NCBI GenBank assembly: GCA_021158005.1
Contig: JAGGVN010000060.1
Location: 1 to 34,059 of the forward strand
Origin: Candidatus Aerophobota bacterium
GTDB taxonomy: Bacteria; Aerophobota; Aerophobia; Aerophobales; JAGGVN01
DNA: 34,059 bases
Direction of reading: 5' to 3'
The translations under genes and the position numbers were made by a program. The first letter of the stretch is position 1; every line of letters starts with the position of its first letter. This document shows, piece after piece, positions 1-12,806 of this stretch. Below the pieces are notes generated by a model. That model had not been told where the DNA came from and made no database searches. It saw only the letters and a list, made by a program, of their open reading frames with translations.

Positions 1-175
1 CTTTTCAATGCCAATTTAAATTCTCTTCGATGAAGTGTGTTTCGATATAAACCTGGGCATAACGATTAGTATTTACATTATCACAAAAAATAAGTAACCT
101 GGAAGGTAATGAAGAAATTACCAATTAAGAGATACCTCTTCCTCTTCTTTGTGCTCATCTTGCGTAAATTCCTGA

Positions 176-649
176 CTAAATAGAGCGGATTTTTTTAACC
201 TTAATATCTTTTTCTAATAATCGCTTTAAAACCCGCCGTAAAGAATCATCTTCTATATTCCTGAGTTTATTGTCTATCTCCTCTTCTTCCTCTTTACTTA
301 GCTTAATCCTCTTTGAAGGAATAAAAGAAAACTTTTTCTTATTCTTAATACTCCCCAGACGAAAATAGATATCTTTAACTATCTCCTTTCCCTCTCTTTT
401 ATTAAATTCAGAGATTATTTTCTCTTTAAGATAAGTAAGCTGAGTCAACCAGCCAGAATTATCTACCTTCACAAAGAGCGTTCCTTTTTTAATACAAAAA
501 GGGCGAGCATGTTTGTAGATCCTCTCTCCCGCAACCTCTCTCCAGGAGTTCAATACCTTCAGTTCCTTTATTTTTTGCTCTATACCTATTTTTTTAAAGA
601 CTCTCTCCAATACTTCACCTACTGGAGAAGGAAAATTATCTCTCTTCAT
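176..649 (-). CDS. DUF721 / DciA-like protein (probable helicase-loading factor)
   Basis: 157 aa; N-terminal pattern 'PVGEVLERVFKKIGIEQKIKELKVLNSWREVAGERIYKHARPFCIKKGTLFVKVDNSGWLTQLTYLKEKI' is typical of DUF721; lies directly after recF (4-bp overlap), the usual location. Confidence 0.85.
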   Translation of the reverse strand: MKRDNFPSPVGEVLERVFKKIGIEQKIKELKVLNSWREVAGERIYKHARPFCIKKGTLFVKVDNSGWLTQLTYLKEKIISEFNKREGKEIVKDIYFRLGSIKNKKKFSFIPSKRIKLSKEEEEEIDNKLRNIEDDSLRRVLKRLLEKDIKVKKIRSI

Positions 650-1767
650 TTTTCTTCTCTTCTTACTTTTCCTTCAGCTATCCGGTAAAAATTGGTACAG
701 GAGGAAGAAAGAGACTTGAATAAAAGAGGTTGAGTAGTAGTGATAAAAACTTGCCTCTTATTTTGAATAAAATCTAAAAGAAATCTTTGCCGGAAAGGGT
801 CCAGTTCAGAAGCAACATCATCCAGTAAAACTACAGGGCTTTCTCCTTCCCGTGATTCTATGATAAAAAATTCTGACAATTTTAAAGAAAAAGCAGCTAT
901 TCTCTGTTCTCCCCGTGAACCAAAAAGATTTAAATTTATTCCATCAACAAAAATAATAAAATCATCGCGATGAGGTCCAACCAGAGTTATTCCCTTCTCT
1001 ACTTCTTTTTCTTTCATCTGGCCTAATTTTCTCCAGAAAATCTCTTTTATCTCCTTTACAGGAATTTCAGGAAAAGGTTTATCTAAAAAAGAAGATTTAT
1101 AGGAAATTTTAATAGAGGAATTCTTTCCCACTATCCGGGAATAAACTTCCTTAAAGAGAGGCTCTGCTTCCTTTAACCCTTCTAAACGGGCTTTCACTAT
1201 CTGGGAACCTTTGTCTACCAGCTGCTCATCCCAGCTACTTAAATCTTTCTCTATATTCCTTTTTTTAGCCAGAGAAAGAAGAAAATTTCTCTGAGTTATA
1301 ATTTTCTTGTAAAGGGATCTCAGGTAAGAATAACGGAAATTAAAGTAGGAGAGTACCGTATCCAGAAAGTTTCTCCTTCGAAAAGGAGAGCCGCTAATTA
1401 ACCGCAGATCTTCCGGAGAGAAAATAGCCATCCAGAGCCAGTGTCTTGGATCTTTTAAGTTTACGCGATGAGAATTAACTTTTCTTATAAGAGGACTTCC
1501 GCGGGTAATAAAAAATTCATATATGAAGAGCTTATTCCCTTTTTCTCCTTCCCCTCTAAGATAAACATTCTCTTCCTTCCATTTAATTAATTGTTCCCCG
1601 GATTCTACGCGAAAAGACTTTCCTTTGCCTAAACAATATAGCGCTTCTAAAAGATTGGTCTTGCCCTCTCCATTCCTTCCCCAGAAAATATTTATTGAGG
1701 GAGAAAACTCTAATTCTATACGGCTAAAGTTACGAAAATTAGACAAAAATAGATTTTTAAACCACAA
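646..1767 (-). CDS. recF: DNA replication/repair protein RecF
   Basis: 373 aa; Walker A 'GRNGEGKTNLLEALYCLGKGKSFR', 'VGPHRDDF', 'SRGEQR', 'VLLDDVASELD'; next to dnaN. Confidence 0.95.
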   Translation of the reverse strand: MWFKNLFLSNFRNFSRIELEFSPSINIFWGRNGEGKTNLLEALYCLGKGKSFRVESGEQLIKWKEENVYLRGEGEKGNKLFIYEFFITRGSPLIRKVNSHRVNLKDPRHWLWMAIFSPEDLRLISGSPFRRRNFLDTVLSYFNFRYSYLRSLYKKIITQRNFLLSLAKKRNIEKDLSSWDEQLVDKGSQIVKARLEGLKEAEPLFKEVYSRIVGKNSSIKISYKSSFLDKPFPEIPVKEIKEIFWRKLGQMKEKEVEKGITLVGPHRDDFIIFVDGINLNLFGSRGEQRIAAFSLKLSEFFIIESREGESPVVLLDDVASELDPFRQRFLLDFIQNKRQVFITTTQPLLFKSLSSSCTNFYRIAEGKVRREEK

Positions 1768-1777
1768 TCTTTATCCT

Positions 1778-2887
1778 CTACTCAGTCTCTACCTCCTCTT
1801 TTATTTTTATAGGCATAACTACATAAATATAGTCCTCCCCGGTAGTGGGACGGATTACTCCTGAACTGCGAGGATTTCTCAGTTCTAACCGAACTTCTCC
1901 TTCCATATTCTTTAAGGCATCCAGTAAATAAAGAGAATTAAACCCTATTTCTATATCCTCTTCTCCTTCTCTTCTTACCTTCAATTCTTCATAAGCGGAT
2001 CCCGCTTCGGGAGAGGTAGAACTGATAGATAAATTCTCTCCCTTTAATTTAAATTTAAGTAGATGAGATTTTTCATCGCTTAAAAGAGAGACTCTCTTTA
2101 TAGCATCCATAAGTATATCCTGGTCTGAAAAAATAGTTATTCTCTTCTCCGAAGGAATTACCCCTTGATAATTAGGAAAATTAGCTTCAATTAATTGAGA
2201 GATAAGAAGAGAGTTTTCCAGTTTAAAAAAGATTTCTCTCTTCCCTATGCCTATTTCTACTTCCTCTCGCGAAAGAATCCTTAGAAGATTCTGCAGAGCT
2301 TTAAGAGGAATGAGCACTTTCATAGGAGAAAGATTTAAAGAAGGCTCGGAAATAGAAATATAGGACAACCTTCGTCCATCAGTAGCCACCATCTTAATTT
2401 TCCCCTCTTGCAACTCTAAACACACCCCATTCAAGTTCTGACGAGTCTCATCAAGAGAAGCAGCGAAAGAAGTTTTCTGAATCATTTCTCTTAATTTTTC
2501 CCCGGAAAGCGAAAAAGTATTTTCTCTCTCTACTTGAGGAACCTCTGGATATTCTGAGGCATCCAGCCCTAAGAGACAAAAAATAGATTTTCCGCAGGTT
2601 ATGGTAGCCTTAGCCTCTTCTGTCTCCAGATTTATCTGGGAAAGAGGAAGTTCTCTTATAATACTGGCAAGTTTATCTCCGGGTAAACATATCTGCCCTT
2701 CTTCAATAATTTCGGCGGAAAAGAAAGAAAAAATAGTTACCTCAAGATTCGTAGCCACTAACCTCACTCTTTGCTCTTGAGCACTTAAAAGAATATGAGA
2801 GAGGATAGGAAGAGCGGTACTCGTTAATGCGTTCTGAACTACTCTTATTCCTTTTAAAAATTCATTTTTCTCACAAATTATTCTCAT
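1778..2887 (-). CDS. dnaN: DNA polymerase III beta sliding clamp
   Basis: 369 aa; 'TSTALPILSHILLSA', 'LPGDKLASIIRELP', 'ATDGRRLSY', C-terminal 'YIYVVMPIKI'. Confidence 0.95.
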   Translation of the reverse strand: MRIICEKNEFLKGIRVVQNALTSTALPILSHILLSAQEQRVRLVATNLEVTIFSFFSAEIIEEGQICLPGDKLASIIRELPLSQINLETEEAKATITCGKSIFCLLGLDASEYPEVPQVERENTFSLSGEKLREMIQKTSFAASLDETRQNLNGVCLELQEGKIKMVATDGRRLSYISISEPSLNLSPMKVLIPLKALQNLLRILSREEVEIGIGKREIFFKLENSLLISQLIEANFPNYQGVIPSEKRITIFSDQDILMDAIKRVSLLSDEKSHLLKFKLKGENLSISSTSPEAGSAYEELKVRREGEEDIEIGFNSLYLLDALKNMEGEVRLELRNPRSSGVIRPTTGEDYIYVVMPIKIKEEVETE

Positions 2888-2899
2888 ACTCCCCCCTTA

Positions 2900-3862
2900 T
2901 TATGCCCACCACATTTTTGTTTTACTCTCCTCTATGATAACCTCCTTAAGAAACTTTACTGCTTTTTTGAAACCTTCATTCACGCTCATTAAACTATCCT
3001 CATGCTCAATAGAAAGAACATCATCGTATCCTATCAGACGAAGGGTACTTACAAAATCCCTCCAGAAATCGTAGCTATGTCCATATCCTACCGTTCTAAA
3101 AATCCAGGAGCGTTTTATCTCTTCAGAATAAGGTTTGGTATCAAGAACTCCATTAACAGAGGTATTTATCGAGTCTATCTTAGTATCTTTAGCGTGGATA
3201 TGATAAATAGCTGTTCCTAATTCTCTTACTGCTTTGATGGGGTCTATTCCTTGCCAGAAAAGATGAGAAGGGTCAAGATTAGCTCCTATACTCTCGCCCA
3301 CTGCTTCCCTTAACTTCAAAAGAGTCTCCGGATTATAAACTACAAATCCCGGATGAGGTTCCAAGCATATTTTTACCTTGTGCTTCTTAGCAAACTTTGC
3401 TTCTTCCTTCCAAAAAGGAATAACCTTTTCTTCCCACTGCCATTTAACCACCTTGCTAAAATCATCTGGCCAGGGACAGGTTACCCAGTTAGGATAGATA
3501 TCACTTTCAGAAGCTCCTGGGCATCCGGAGAAAGTAATTACTCTTTCTACTCCCAATTTTTCTGCCAGAAGAATAGTGTTATGTTGCACTTCTCTATGCT
3601 TAGTGGAAAGAGAAGATTGAGGATGAAGAGGATTGCCATGACAGGAAAGAGCGCTTATTTCAAGACCTCTTCCGTATATGGCCTTTTTGAAAAATTGAAA
3701 CTTCTTTTCATCTTCAAGAAGTTCTTTCACCTTGCAATGAGCATCCCCCGGATAATTTCCGCATCCTATCTCCACCGCATCTACCCCTATTTCCTTAACA
3801 TAATCCAGAGCTTTTTCTAAGGGCTGTTGCTGAAAAAGCACCAAAAACACTCCTATTTTCAT
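2900..3862 (-). CDS. Sugar phosphate isomerase/epimerase, xylose isomerase-like TIM barrel (AP endonuclease 2 superfamily)
   Basis: 320 aa; 'KIGVFLVLF..PLEKALDYVKEIGVDAVEIGCG', 'CLEPHPGF', 'GANLDPSHLFWQGIDP', 'IYHIHAKDTK', 'LSIEHEDSL'; SD-like gggaggtgg upstream. Confidence 0.85.
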   Translation of the reverse strand: MKIGVFLVLFQQQPLEKALDYVKEIGVDAVEIGCGNYPGDAHCKVKELLEDEKKFQFFKKAIYGRGLEISALSCHGNPLHPQSSLSTKHREVQHNTILLAEKLGVERVITFSGCPGASESDIYPNWVTCPWPDDFSKVVKWQWEEKVIPFWKEEAKFAKKHKVKICLEPHPGFVVYNPETLLKLREAVGESIGANLDPSHLFWQGIDPIKAVRELGTAIYHIHAKDTKIDSINTSVNGVLDTKPYSEEIKRSWIFRTVGYGHSYDFWRDFVSTLRLIGYDDVLSIEHEDSLMSVNEGFKKAVKFLKEVIIEESKTKMWWA

Positions 3863-3930
3863 CTTTCCACCTCCCTTAATTTATCCTGGTAGCCATAAGG
3901 CTTGAGAACACGCCGTGAACAAACTATCTA

Positions 3931-6378
3931 TCAACTTTTAACTTGAGCCTTATCTTTCTCCTTGCGGAAAGAAAGATTCTCCCCCTTTACTTCTACTACT
4001 ACTGTATCCCCCTCTTTAAACTTACCTTCAAGAATATTCTCCGAAAGAGGGTTCTCAATTAATCTCTGAATTGCTCGACGAAGAGGACGAGCTCCGAAAT
4101 CAGGATCATACCCTTCTCGGGCAATTAAATCTCTGGCTTCTTCGGTTACCTTCAAAGAGATATGCTTCTCTTTCAATAGCTTTTTCTCTTCTTCCAGCAT
4201 TAAATCTACAATTTTTTTTATCTCCTTCAGAGTAAGAGTATGAAAAACAATAACCTCATCAACTCGATTCAAGAATTCGGGTCGGAAAGTCCTTTTTAAC
4301 TCAGACATAACTCTCTTTTTTGTCTCTTCGTATGATAAACCTCCCTCTTCTTCTGCCTGAAATCCTAAAGTAGCACCCTTACCAAGTTGCTCTGTCCCTA
4401 AATTAGAGGTCATAATCAATACCGTATTTCTAAAATCGACCGTATGACCCAAATTATCCGAAAGTCTCCCGTCTTCCATAATCTGGAGAAGAATATTAAA
4501 AACATCAGGATGAGCCTTCTCTATCTCATCAAGAAGAATTACCGAATAAGGACGTCTTCTTATCTTCTCGGTTAATTCTCCTCCCTCCTCATATCCTACA
4601 TAACCCGGAGGAGCACCTATAAGACGAGAAACAGTAAACTTTTCCATATACTCAGACATATCCAGAATAACCATAGCATCTTCATCTCCAAAAAGAAACT
4701 CCGCTAAACTTCGAGCAAGCTCTGTCTTACCCACACCCGTAGGACCAATGAAAATGAAAACACCGATCGGACGACGAATATTCTTTACTCCAGCTTGGGC
4801 TCGACGAATAGATTGAGACACTGCTTTTATAGCCTCATCCTGGCCAATTACTCTCTTATGTAAAGCTTCTTCCATCCGTAGAAGTCTCTTGGATTCTCTT
4901 TCTGTTAAATCTCTTACAGGAATATTTGTCCAACTGGAGACAATATAAGCTACATCTTCACTGGTCACTTTCCCCGTGCTCTCTTTCTTATTCTTATAAT
5001 TTTCCCACTTCTCCCTTTCTTCTTCTAAGATCTGCTTTAATCTTCTTTCTTTATCTCGAAGGTCGGCCGCTTTCTCAAACTCCTGAGCTTTTACCGAAGC
5101 TTCTTTCTCCTTACGCAATTGGGCAAGCTCCGCCTCTACCTTCTTGAGTTTCTTTGGACGAGTATCTGTCTGAAGTTTCACGCGGGCAGCTGCTTCATCT
5201 ATTACATCAATAGCTTTATCTGGAAGGAATCGCCCCTGAATATACCTGTAAGAGAGTTTAGCCGCGGCCACTATTGCTGCATCCGTAATCTTTACTCGGT
5301 GATAGGCCTCATATTTATCTCTTAAACCTTTCAAGATTTCAATGGTCTCTTTAACTGAAGGTTCGTTAACCATTACTGGTTGGAACCTTCTTGCAAGAGC
5401 TTCATCACTCTCAATATATTTTCGATACTCATCGAGTGTAGTCGCCCCTATACACTGTAGTTCTCCTCTGGCTAAAGCGGGTTTAAGAATATTAGAAGCA
5501 TCGATAGCTCCTTCAGCCGCTCCTGCTCCTACTAAAGTATGAACTTCGTCAATAAAGAGAATAATATTCTTTGCTTTTCTAATTTCTTCTAAGATTCTTT
5601 CCATCCTTTTTTCAAATTCTCCCCGATATTTAGTTCCCGCTACTACCCCTCCCAGTTCTATAGTTACCACCCTTTTATTTAAAAGAGATTCAGGGAGTGA
5701 AGCCTCAGCAATCCTTTGAGCCAATCCTTCAGCAATAGCTGTCTTCCCTACCCCGGCTTCTCCGATAAGAACGGGATTATTCTTTGTTCTTCGAGAGAGT
5801 ATTTGAATTACACGCTCGATCTCTTTCTCTCTTCCTATCACCGGATCCAGCTCTCCATTTTTAGCTAACTGGGTGAGATCTCGCCCAAACCTATCAAGAG
5901 TAGGAGTCCTGCTGGGTTTGCCTGCCTTTCGCGAAGGAACTTTTCCCTCTAATAATTCTATGATTTCTTCTCTTAATCTCTCTAAATCCACTCCTAATCC
6001 TGTAAGAACCTGCGCCGCTATTCCTTCGCCTTCTATCATTAACGCTAAGAGAAGGTGTTCAGTCCCAATGTAGCTATGCCCTAAATTTCGTGCTTCTGTT
6101 ACTGCCAATTCCAGAACTTTCTTAGCCCGGGGAGTAAAGGGGATTTGACCTAAGAATATAGTTCCTCCACCTCTATCCACTGCTTTTTCAACTTCTTTCT
6201 TTACCTGGTCTAAATCTACTCCCAGATTTTCAAGAGCAGTAATAGCTATACCGCTTCCTTCTCGAATTAATCCCAGGAGGAGATGCTCTGTTCCCAGATA
6301 ATCATGATTTAATCTTTTAGCCTCTTCTCTGGCTAAAAGAATTACTCTTCTCGCACGTTCGGTAAATCTATTAAACAT
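3931..6378 (-). CDS. clpC: ATP-dependent Clp protease ATP-binding subunit ClpC
   Basis: 815 aa; '[38 protein letters not shown]', two AAA modules ([35 protein letters not shown]), UVR-like insert '[20 protein letters not shown]'. Confidence 0.97.
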   Translation of the reverse strand: MFNRFTERARRVILLAREEAKRLNHDYLGTEHLLLGLIREGSGIAITALENLGVDLDQVKKEVEKAVDRGGGTIFLGQIPFTPRAKKVLELAVTEARNLGHSYIGTEHLLLALMIEGEGIAAQVLTGLGVDLERLREEIIELLEGKVPSRKAGKPSRTPTLDRFGRDLTQLAKNGELDPVIGREKEIERVIQILSRRTKNNPVLIGEAGVGKTAIAEGLAQRIAEASLPESLLNKRVVTIELGGVVAGTKYRGEFEKRMERILEEIRKAKNIILFIDEVHTLVGAGAAEGAIDASNILKPALARGELQCIGATTLDEYRKYIESDEALARRFQPVMVNEPSVKETIEILKGLRDKYEAYHRVKITDAAIVAAAKLSYRYIQGRFLPDKAIDVIDEAAARVKLQTDTRPKKLKKVEAELAQLRKEKEASVKAQEFEKAADLRDKERRLKQILEEEREKWENYKNKKESTGKVTSEDVAYIVSSWTNIPVRDLTERESKRLLRMEEALHKRVIGQDEAIKAVSQSIRRAQAGVKNIRRPIGVFIFIGPTGVGKTELARSLAEFLFGDEDAMVILDMSEYMEKFTVSRLIGAPPGYVGYEEGGELTEKIRRRPYSVILLDEIEKAHPDVFNILLQIMEDGRLSDNLGHTVDFRNTVLIMTSNLGTEQLGKGATLGFQAEEEGGLSYEETKKRVMSELKRTFRPEFLNRVDEVIVFHTLTLKEIKKIVDLMLEEEKKLLKEKHISLKVTEEARDLIAREGYDPDFGARPLRRAIQRLIENPLSENILEGKFKEGDTVVVEVKGENLSFRKEKDKAQVKS

Positions 6379-6407
6379 TTTTTTTCTCCCATATAATTTT
6401 TAAAAAA

Positions 6408-9027
<2,620 letters not shown>

Positions 9028-9029
9028 CT

Positions 9030-10616
9030 TTAAAGACGGACTACTCGTGCATCTAATATTTCTTCCATTTTCAATAGTTCTTCTATTGCTTGACGAGGAG
9101 GAAAACTATCCAGAATATAAACAGACACATTCTTACTTCCCCGTGTTTTTCTCCCCATTTGCAGTCCTCCAATATTTACTCCAAACTTTCCCAGAATAGT
9201 ACCTATTTTCCCTACTACTCCGGGTTTATCTACATTGGAAGAAATCAAGAAATTCCCCCGAGGAAGAAAATCCAGAGGATATCCGTTTATACCCACTATA
9301 CGGGAAATCTCTTTCCCAAATACTGTCCCTTCTATTTTCTTCTCCTGAATATCCGTAGTCAACTTTACCGAAATTAAACCATTAAAACCCTCTACTTCCG
9401 GGTTTTTGACTTCCACTACTTTTATTCCTCTCTCTTTAGCTAAAAGAAGAGCATTCACATAATTAATAATTTCTCCTTCACGAAGAAAAGACTTTAAAAA
9501 TCCCCTAATCACCTTTGCAGTAAGAAAAGCTATCTCCAAATTTACCAACTCTCCGGCATAAATAATTTCTAACTCCTTAGGATGTCCCTCAATCAGTTGG
9601 GCTTCTAATTCTCCTATTTTCTCTGCCAAACAAAGATAGGGCTTCAGTCTCTTTTGTGCTTCCGGAGAGATCATAGAGACATTCACCGCATTTCTTATCA
9701 TACCTCCTTTAAAAAAATCTATTATTTGGGAGGCTATGTCAATAGCCACCCTTTTCTGCGCCTCCTGAGTAGAAGCCCCTAAATGAGGAGTAAGAATTAC
9801 TGAATCCAGTTTTAATAAAGGGCTATCAAAAGGTTTTCCTTTTTCAAAAACATCAAGGGCAGCTCCTTTAATCCTTTCTGTTTTAAGAGCTTCATAAAGA
9901 GCTTCTTCATCAATAATTCCTCCACGAGCACAATTAACTATCCTTACCTCTTTCTTCATTAAAGAAAATTCTGTTTTCCCGATAAGATTTCTGGTTCTCT
10001 CAGTAAGAGGAGTATGAATAGTCAAATAATCTACTTGAGTTAAAAGTTTCTTCAGCTCCAGCAGGGTAACTCCCAGTTTCTCTGCCCTCTCACGAGAAAC
10101 AAAAGGGTCATAAGCCACCACTTTCATCTTTAAACCCTGAGCTCTCTTTGCTACTTCACTTCCAATCCTTCCCAAACCTATTATTCCCAAAGTTTTTCCG
10201 TAAACTTCCGACCCCATAAATTTCTTCCGTTCCCACTTTCCCTCTCTTAAAGAGGCGTGAGCCTGGGGAATATTTCGAGAAAGAGCAAGAATTAAAGAGA
10301 TGGTATGTTCAGCAGCAGAGATAGTATTTCCTCCAGGGGTATTCATTACAATTATTCCTTTCTTGGTAGCTGCTTCCACATCTATATTATCTACCCCTGT
10401 TCCTGCTCTTCCAATTACTTTGAGTTTATTAGCCGCGCGGATTACTTTTTCAGTAACCCGGGTCTCACTACGCACAATAAGGACCTCATATTCGGGAATA
10501 ATTTTAATAAGCTCTTCTTCATTTAATCCCAGAGCCTGTTTTACCTGGAATCCTCCCTCTTCACTTAATTTTCTTATTCCCTCTTTTGAAAGGGAATCGG
10601 TGATTAAAATTCTCAC
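9030..10616 (-). CDS. serA: D-3-phosphoglycerate dehydrogenase
   Basis: 528 aa; 'GRAGTGVDNIDVEAATKKGIIVMNTPGGNT', 'TLGIIGLGRIGSEVAKRA', C-terminal ACT-like 'NVDKPGVVGKIGTILGKFGVNIGGLQMGR'. Confidence 0.95.
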   Translation of the reverse strand: MRILITDSLSKEGIRKLSEEGGFQVKQALGLNEEELIKIIPEYEVLIVRSETRVTEKVIRAANKLKVIGRAGTGVDNIDVEAATKKGIIVMNTPGGNTISAAEHTISLILALSRNIPQAHASLREGKWERKKFMGSEVYGKTLGIIGLGRIGSEVAKRAQGLKMKVVAYDPFVSRERAEKLGVTLLELKKLLTQVDYLTIHTPLTERTRNLIGKTEFSLMKKEVRIVNCARGGIIDEEALYEALKTERIKGAALDVFEKGKPFDSPLLKLDSVILTPHLGASTQEAQKRVAIDIASQIIDFFKGGMIRNAVNVSMISPEAQKRLKPYLCLAEKIGELEAQLIEGHPKELEIIYAGELVNLEIAFLTAKVIRGFLKSFLREGEIINYVNALLLAKERGIKVVEVKNPEVEGFNGLISVKLTTDIQEKKIEGTVFGKEISRIVGINGYPLDFLPRGNFLISSNVDKPGVVGKIGTILGKFGVNIGGLQMGRKTRGSKNVSVYILDSFPPRQAIEELLKMEEILDARVVRL

Positions 10617-11752
10617 TCTTCACTCCCTGATAAAACCTTTTCTGCTGCCTTTACTCCTTCACCCAAATTCACCTTAAAACCCATCTGGGAAAGAGCCATT
10701 TCCAGAGAAGATATCCCTGCCATTATATCAAGAGCATCTACCCATCCCAGGTGAGCAATACGGATTATTTTACCTTTCAATTTCCCTTGCCCCCCTGTTA
10801 TTTCCACGCCATACCTATCTCGCATCAACGCTCTCAATTTCTTATCCTCAATTCCCAAAGGCAATTCAATGGCAGTTACTATATTAGAAGGAGCTTCGCT
10901 AAAAATCTTCAAACCCAGAGCCAAAACCCCCTTTCGAGTAGCCTCAGCTAAACGAGCGTGATGCTTTAAAATGTTATCCTCTCCTTTTTCTTTAATTAAT
11001 TTCAAAGATTCTCTTAAAGCACAAATTAGCGAAACAGCAGGAGTAAAAGGAGTTTGATTATTTTTCTGCATCCGCAAAGCTTCTTTGAAATTCCAGTAAT
11101 ATCTGGGAAGAGTAGATTCTTCTACCAACTTCCAGGCCTTATCTGATAAACTAACAAAAGCTAATCCCGGCGGAGCCATTAAAGCCTTCTGAGACGCTCC
11201 TACAACTACGTCTACTCCCCACTCATCAGCAGGGAGATACTCCCCCCCCAATCCACTGATAGCATCCACCACTAAAACAGCTTCTGTCTCTTTTACTATC
11301 CTTGCTATAGACTTAATATCATAGACTACTCCTGTGGAAGTCTCCACTAACTGAGTAAATACCGCCTTTATTTGGGAATCCCGCGAAAGCTCTTTTTCTA
11401 TAAGATTGGGATCAACTACTCTTCCCCACTCAACATCTATACCAGTTACCTGAAGGCCAAAAGAAGCACCAATATCTGCCCATCTCTCACCAAACTTTCC
11501 TCCTTTAATTACTAAGATTTTATCTTTTGGTGAGAGAAGGTTCACTATTACTGCTTCCATAACGCCTGTCCCTGAACAGGTAAAAATTAAGACCTCATTC
11601 CTCGTTTGAAAAATAGACTTTAGCCCCTCACGGACCTCCTGAAAGACTTTAAGAAATTCATCACTACGATGATGAATAATTTCTTTTGCCGCAGCTATTC
11701 TCACCTGAGGAGGAAGAGAAGTAGGCCCGGGGGTAAGTAACCTCCTATTCAT
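10613..11752 (-). CDS. Class V aminotransferase (alanine/serine-glyoxylate aminotransferase-like; possible phosphoserine aminotransferase role)
   Basis: 379 aa; 'LLTPGPTSLPPQVR', 'HHRSDEFLKVFQEV', 'VVDAISGLGGEYLPADEWGVDVVVGASQKALMAPPGLAF'; 4-bp overlap with serA. Confidence 0.88.
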   Translation of the reverse strand: MNRRLLTPGPTSLPPQVRIAAAKEIIHHRSDEFLKVFQEVREGLKSIFQTRNEVLIFTCSGTGVMEAVIVNLLSPKDKILVIKGGKFGERWADIGASFGLQVTGIDVEWGRVVDPNLIEKELSRDSQIKAVFTQLVETSTGVVYDIKSIARIVKETEAVLVVDAISGLGGEYLPADEWGVDVVVGASQKALMAPPGLAFVSLSDKAWKLVEESTLPRYYWNFKEALRMQKNNQTPFTPAVSLICALRESLKLIKEKGEDNILKHHARLAEATRKGVLALGLKIFSEAPSNIVTAIELPLGIEDKKLRALMRDRYGVEITGGQGKLKGKIIRIAHLGWVDALDIMAGISSLEMALSQMGFKVNLGEGVKAAEKVLSGSEE

Positions 11753-11773
11753 CTTATTTCCTTCTATTTATGT

Positions 11774-11947
11774 TTACTTTAAAATTTTTCTCTTTTTCCA
11801 CACTCCACAAAGAATACTCTCTTTCTCGAGGATAAATCTCGAGGCTACTTTGTTAGAGATAAACTCCCACCTCTTTCCTTCAAAATCTTCTTTTTTTTCA
11901 GGAAGTTTCTCTGACGCTAATTCTTCTATCTCCTTCAAAATGTACAT
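11774..11947 (-). CDS. Possible small protein overlapping the 3' end of rpmA, unknown function
   Basis: Open from ATG at 11947 (57 aa, [38 protein letters not shown]...), +1 relative to rpmA; no recognised family; could be chance. Confidence 0.25.
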   Translation of the reverse strand: MYILKEIEELASEKLPEKKEDFEGKRWEFISNKVASRFILEKESILCGVWKKRKILK

Positions 11948-12143
11948 AGCCGTCAATTTTAGCAAAGAGGGTATCATCTCTCCCTTTTCCCACATTAAAG
12001 CCCGGGAGAAATTTACTGCCTCTTTGCCGAACCAGGATAGTCCCTGCTTTCACATATTCACCACCGAACTTCTTTACTCCCAGACTCTTGGGAGCACTAT
12101 CTCTACCATTAGAAGAATGACCCTGTCCTTTCTTATGAGCCAT
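11898..12143 (-). CDS. rpmA: 50S ribosomal protein L27
   Basis: 81 aa; '[70 protein letters not shown]'. Confidence 0.96.
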   Translation of the reverse strand: MAHKKGQGHSSNGRDSAPKSLGVKKFGGEYVKAGTILVRQRGSKFLPGFNVGKGRDDTLFAKIDGYVHFEGDRRISVRETS

Positions 12144-12146
12144 TGT

Positions 12147-12320
12147 CTACTCCTTTAACTCACTGATGCCTATGGCCAGAACAATTACCCCAATTACTAT
12201 AGCTGCCACTCCTACAATTCCCTTAAGAAAGGTAAGAACTGAGGAAGCAAAAATCACTACCAGCCATATACCTACTATTGTGGCTATTGCTCCTCCCACT
12301 ATCATTAACCACTTTTTCAT
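12147..12320 (-). CDS. Small hydrophobic membrane protein (57 aa), not in the supplied ORF track
   Basis: My translation of the minus strand: MKKWLMIVGGAIATIVGIWLVVIFASSVLTFLKGIVGVAAIVIGVIVLAIGISELKE*; SD-like aaaaggagg upstream; two hydrophobic segments; stop lies 3 nt before the rpmA ATG. Confidence 0.7.
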   Translation of the reverse strand: MKKWLMIVGGAIATIVGIWLVVIFASSVLTFLKGIVGVAAIVIGVIVLAIGISELKE

Positions 12321-12449
12321 CTTATCCTCCTTTTCCCTTAGTTAGTTCTTTGTTGAATATACAACAACTTCTCCTTAAAGAATTGAAAACAGGGCAAATA
12401 AGCTTCCATCTTACCAAAAATATTTAAAAAACTTTTACTGTGGTTCAGG

Positions 12450-12806
12450 AGAGAGGGAGATGTAAGCCGGGTTCTGTTACTGAAGAAAGATTACTCTTTC
12501 CTCCAGTGGTGGTCATTTATCTAAGACTTAAGTTACCTTAAGTCTTCAGCGGCTTACCCGAGGTTAAACCTCCTATTTAGCCTTGCTCCGGATAGGGTTT
12601 GTCCAATCAAGGAATTACTTCCTTAATTAGTAGGCTCTTACCCCACTTTTGCACCTTTACATCTTACAACAAGATGTAGTCTGGTTTCTGTGACACTTTC
12701 CGTAAGGTTGCCCTTCCTGGGAATTACCCAGTATCCTTTTGAAGGAGCCCGGACTTTCCTCAAAAGATTTTCTAAAAATCTTTTGCGACCACCTCACTCC
12801 CTCTTT
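12450..12806 (-). ncRNA. rnpB: RNase P RNA, bacterial
   Basis: Minus strand has GAGGAAAGTCCGGGCTCC near the 5' end, GGTAAGAGCCTAC, AACCCTATCCGGAGCAAGGCTAAATAGG, and ACAGAACCCGGCTTAC at the 3' end; P1 AGAGGGAG (12804-12797) pairs with CTCCCTCT (12459-12452). Exact ends are inferred. Confidence 0.95.

Noticed and set aside
1-175. Search for gyrB or another gene downstream of dciA at the left edge
   Set aside because: Only very short ORFs (for example 24 aa) on the minus strand; no recognisable product.
3353-3820. Plus-strand 155-aa ORF antisense to the TIM-barrel isomerase
   Set aside because: Shadow ORF; composition reflects the reverse complement of the purine-rich coding strand.
10300-10677. 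Plus-strand 125-aa ORF antisense to serA
   Set aside because: Antisense shadow of a strong conserved CDS with no family match.
11826-11848. Pair of CTCGAG palindromes downstream of rpmA considered as a terminator
   Set aside because: Two 6-bp palindromes can pair but there is no T-tract, so a terminator call is not supported.
12360-12449. TTGTTG-TATATT-CAACAA hairpin upstream of the small membrane protein, and a T-rich stretch after rnpB, considered as terminators
   Set aside because: The hairpin is short and AT-rich with no following T-run, and the T-rich stretch has no adjoining stem beyond P1.
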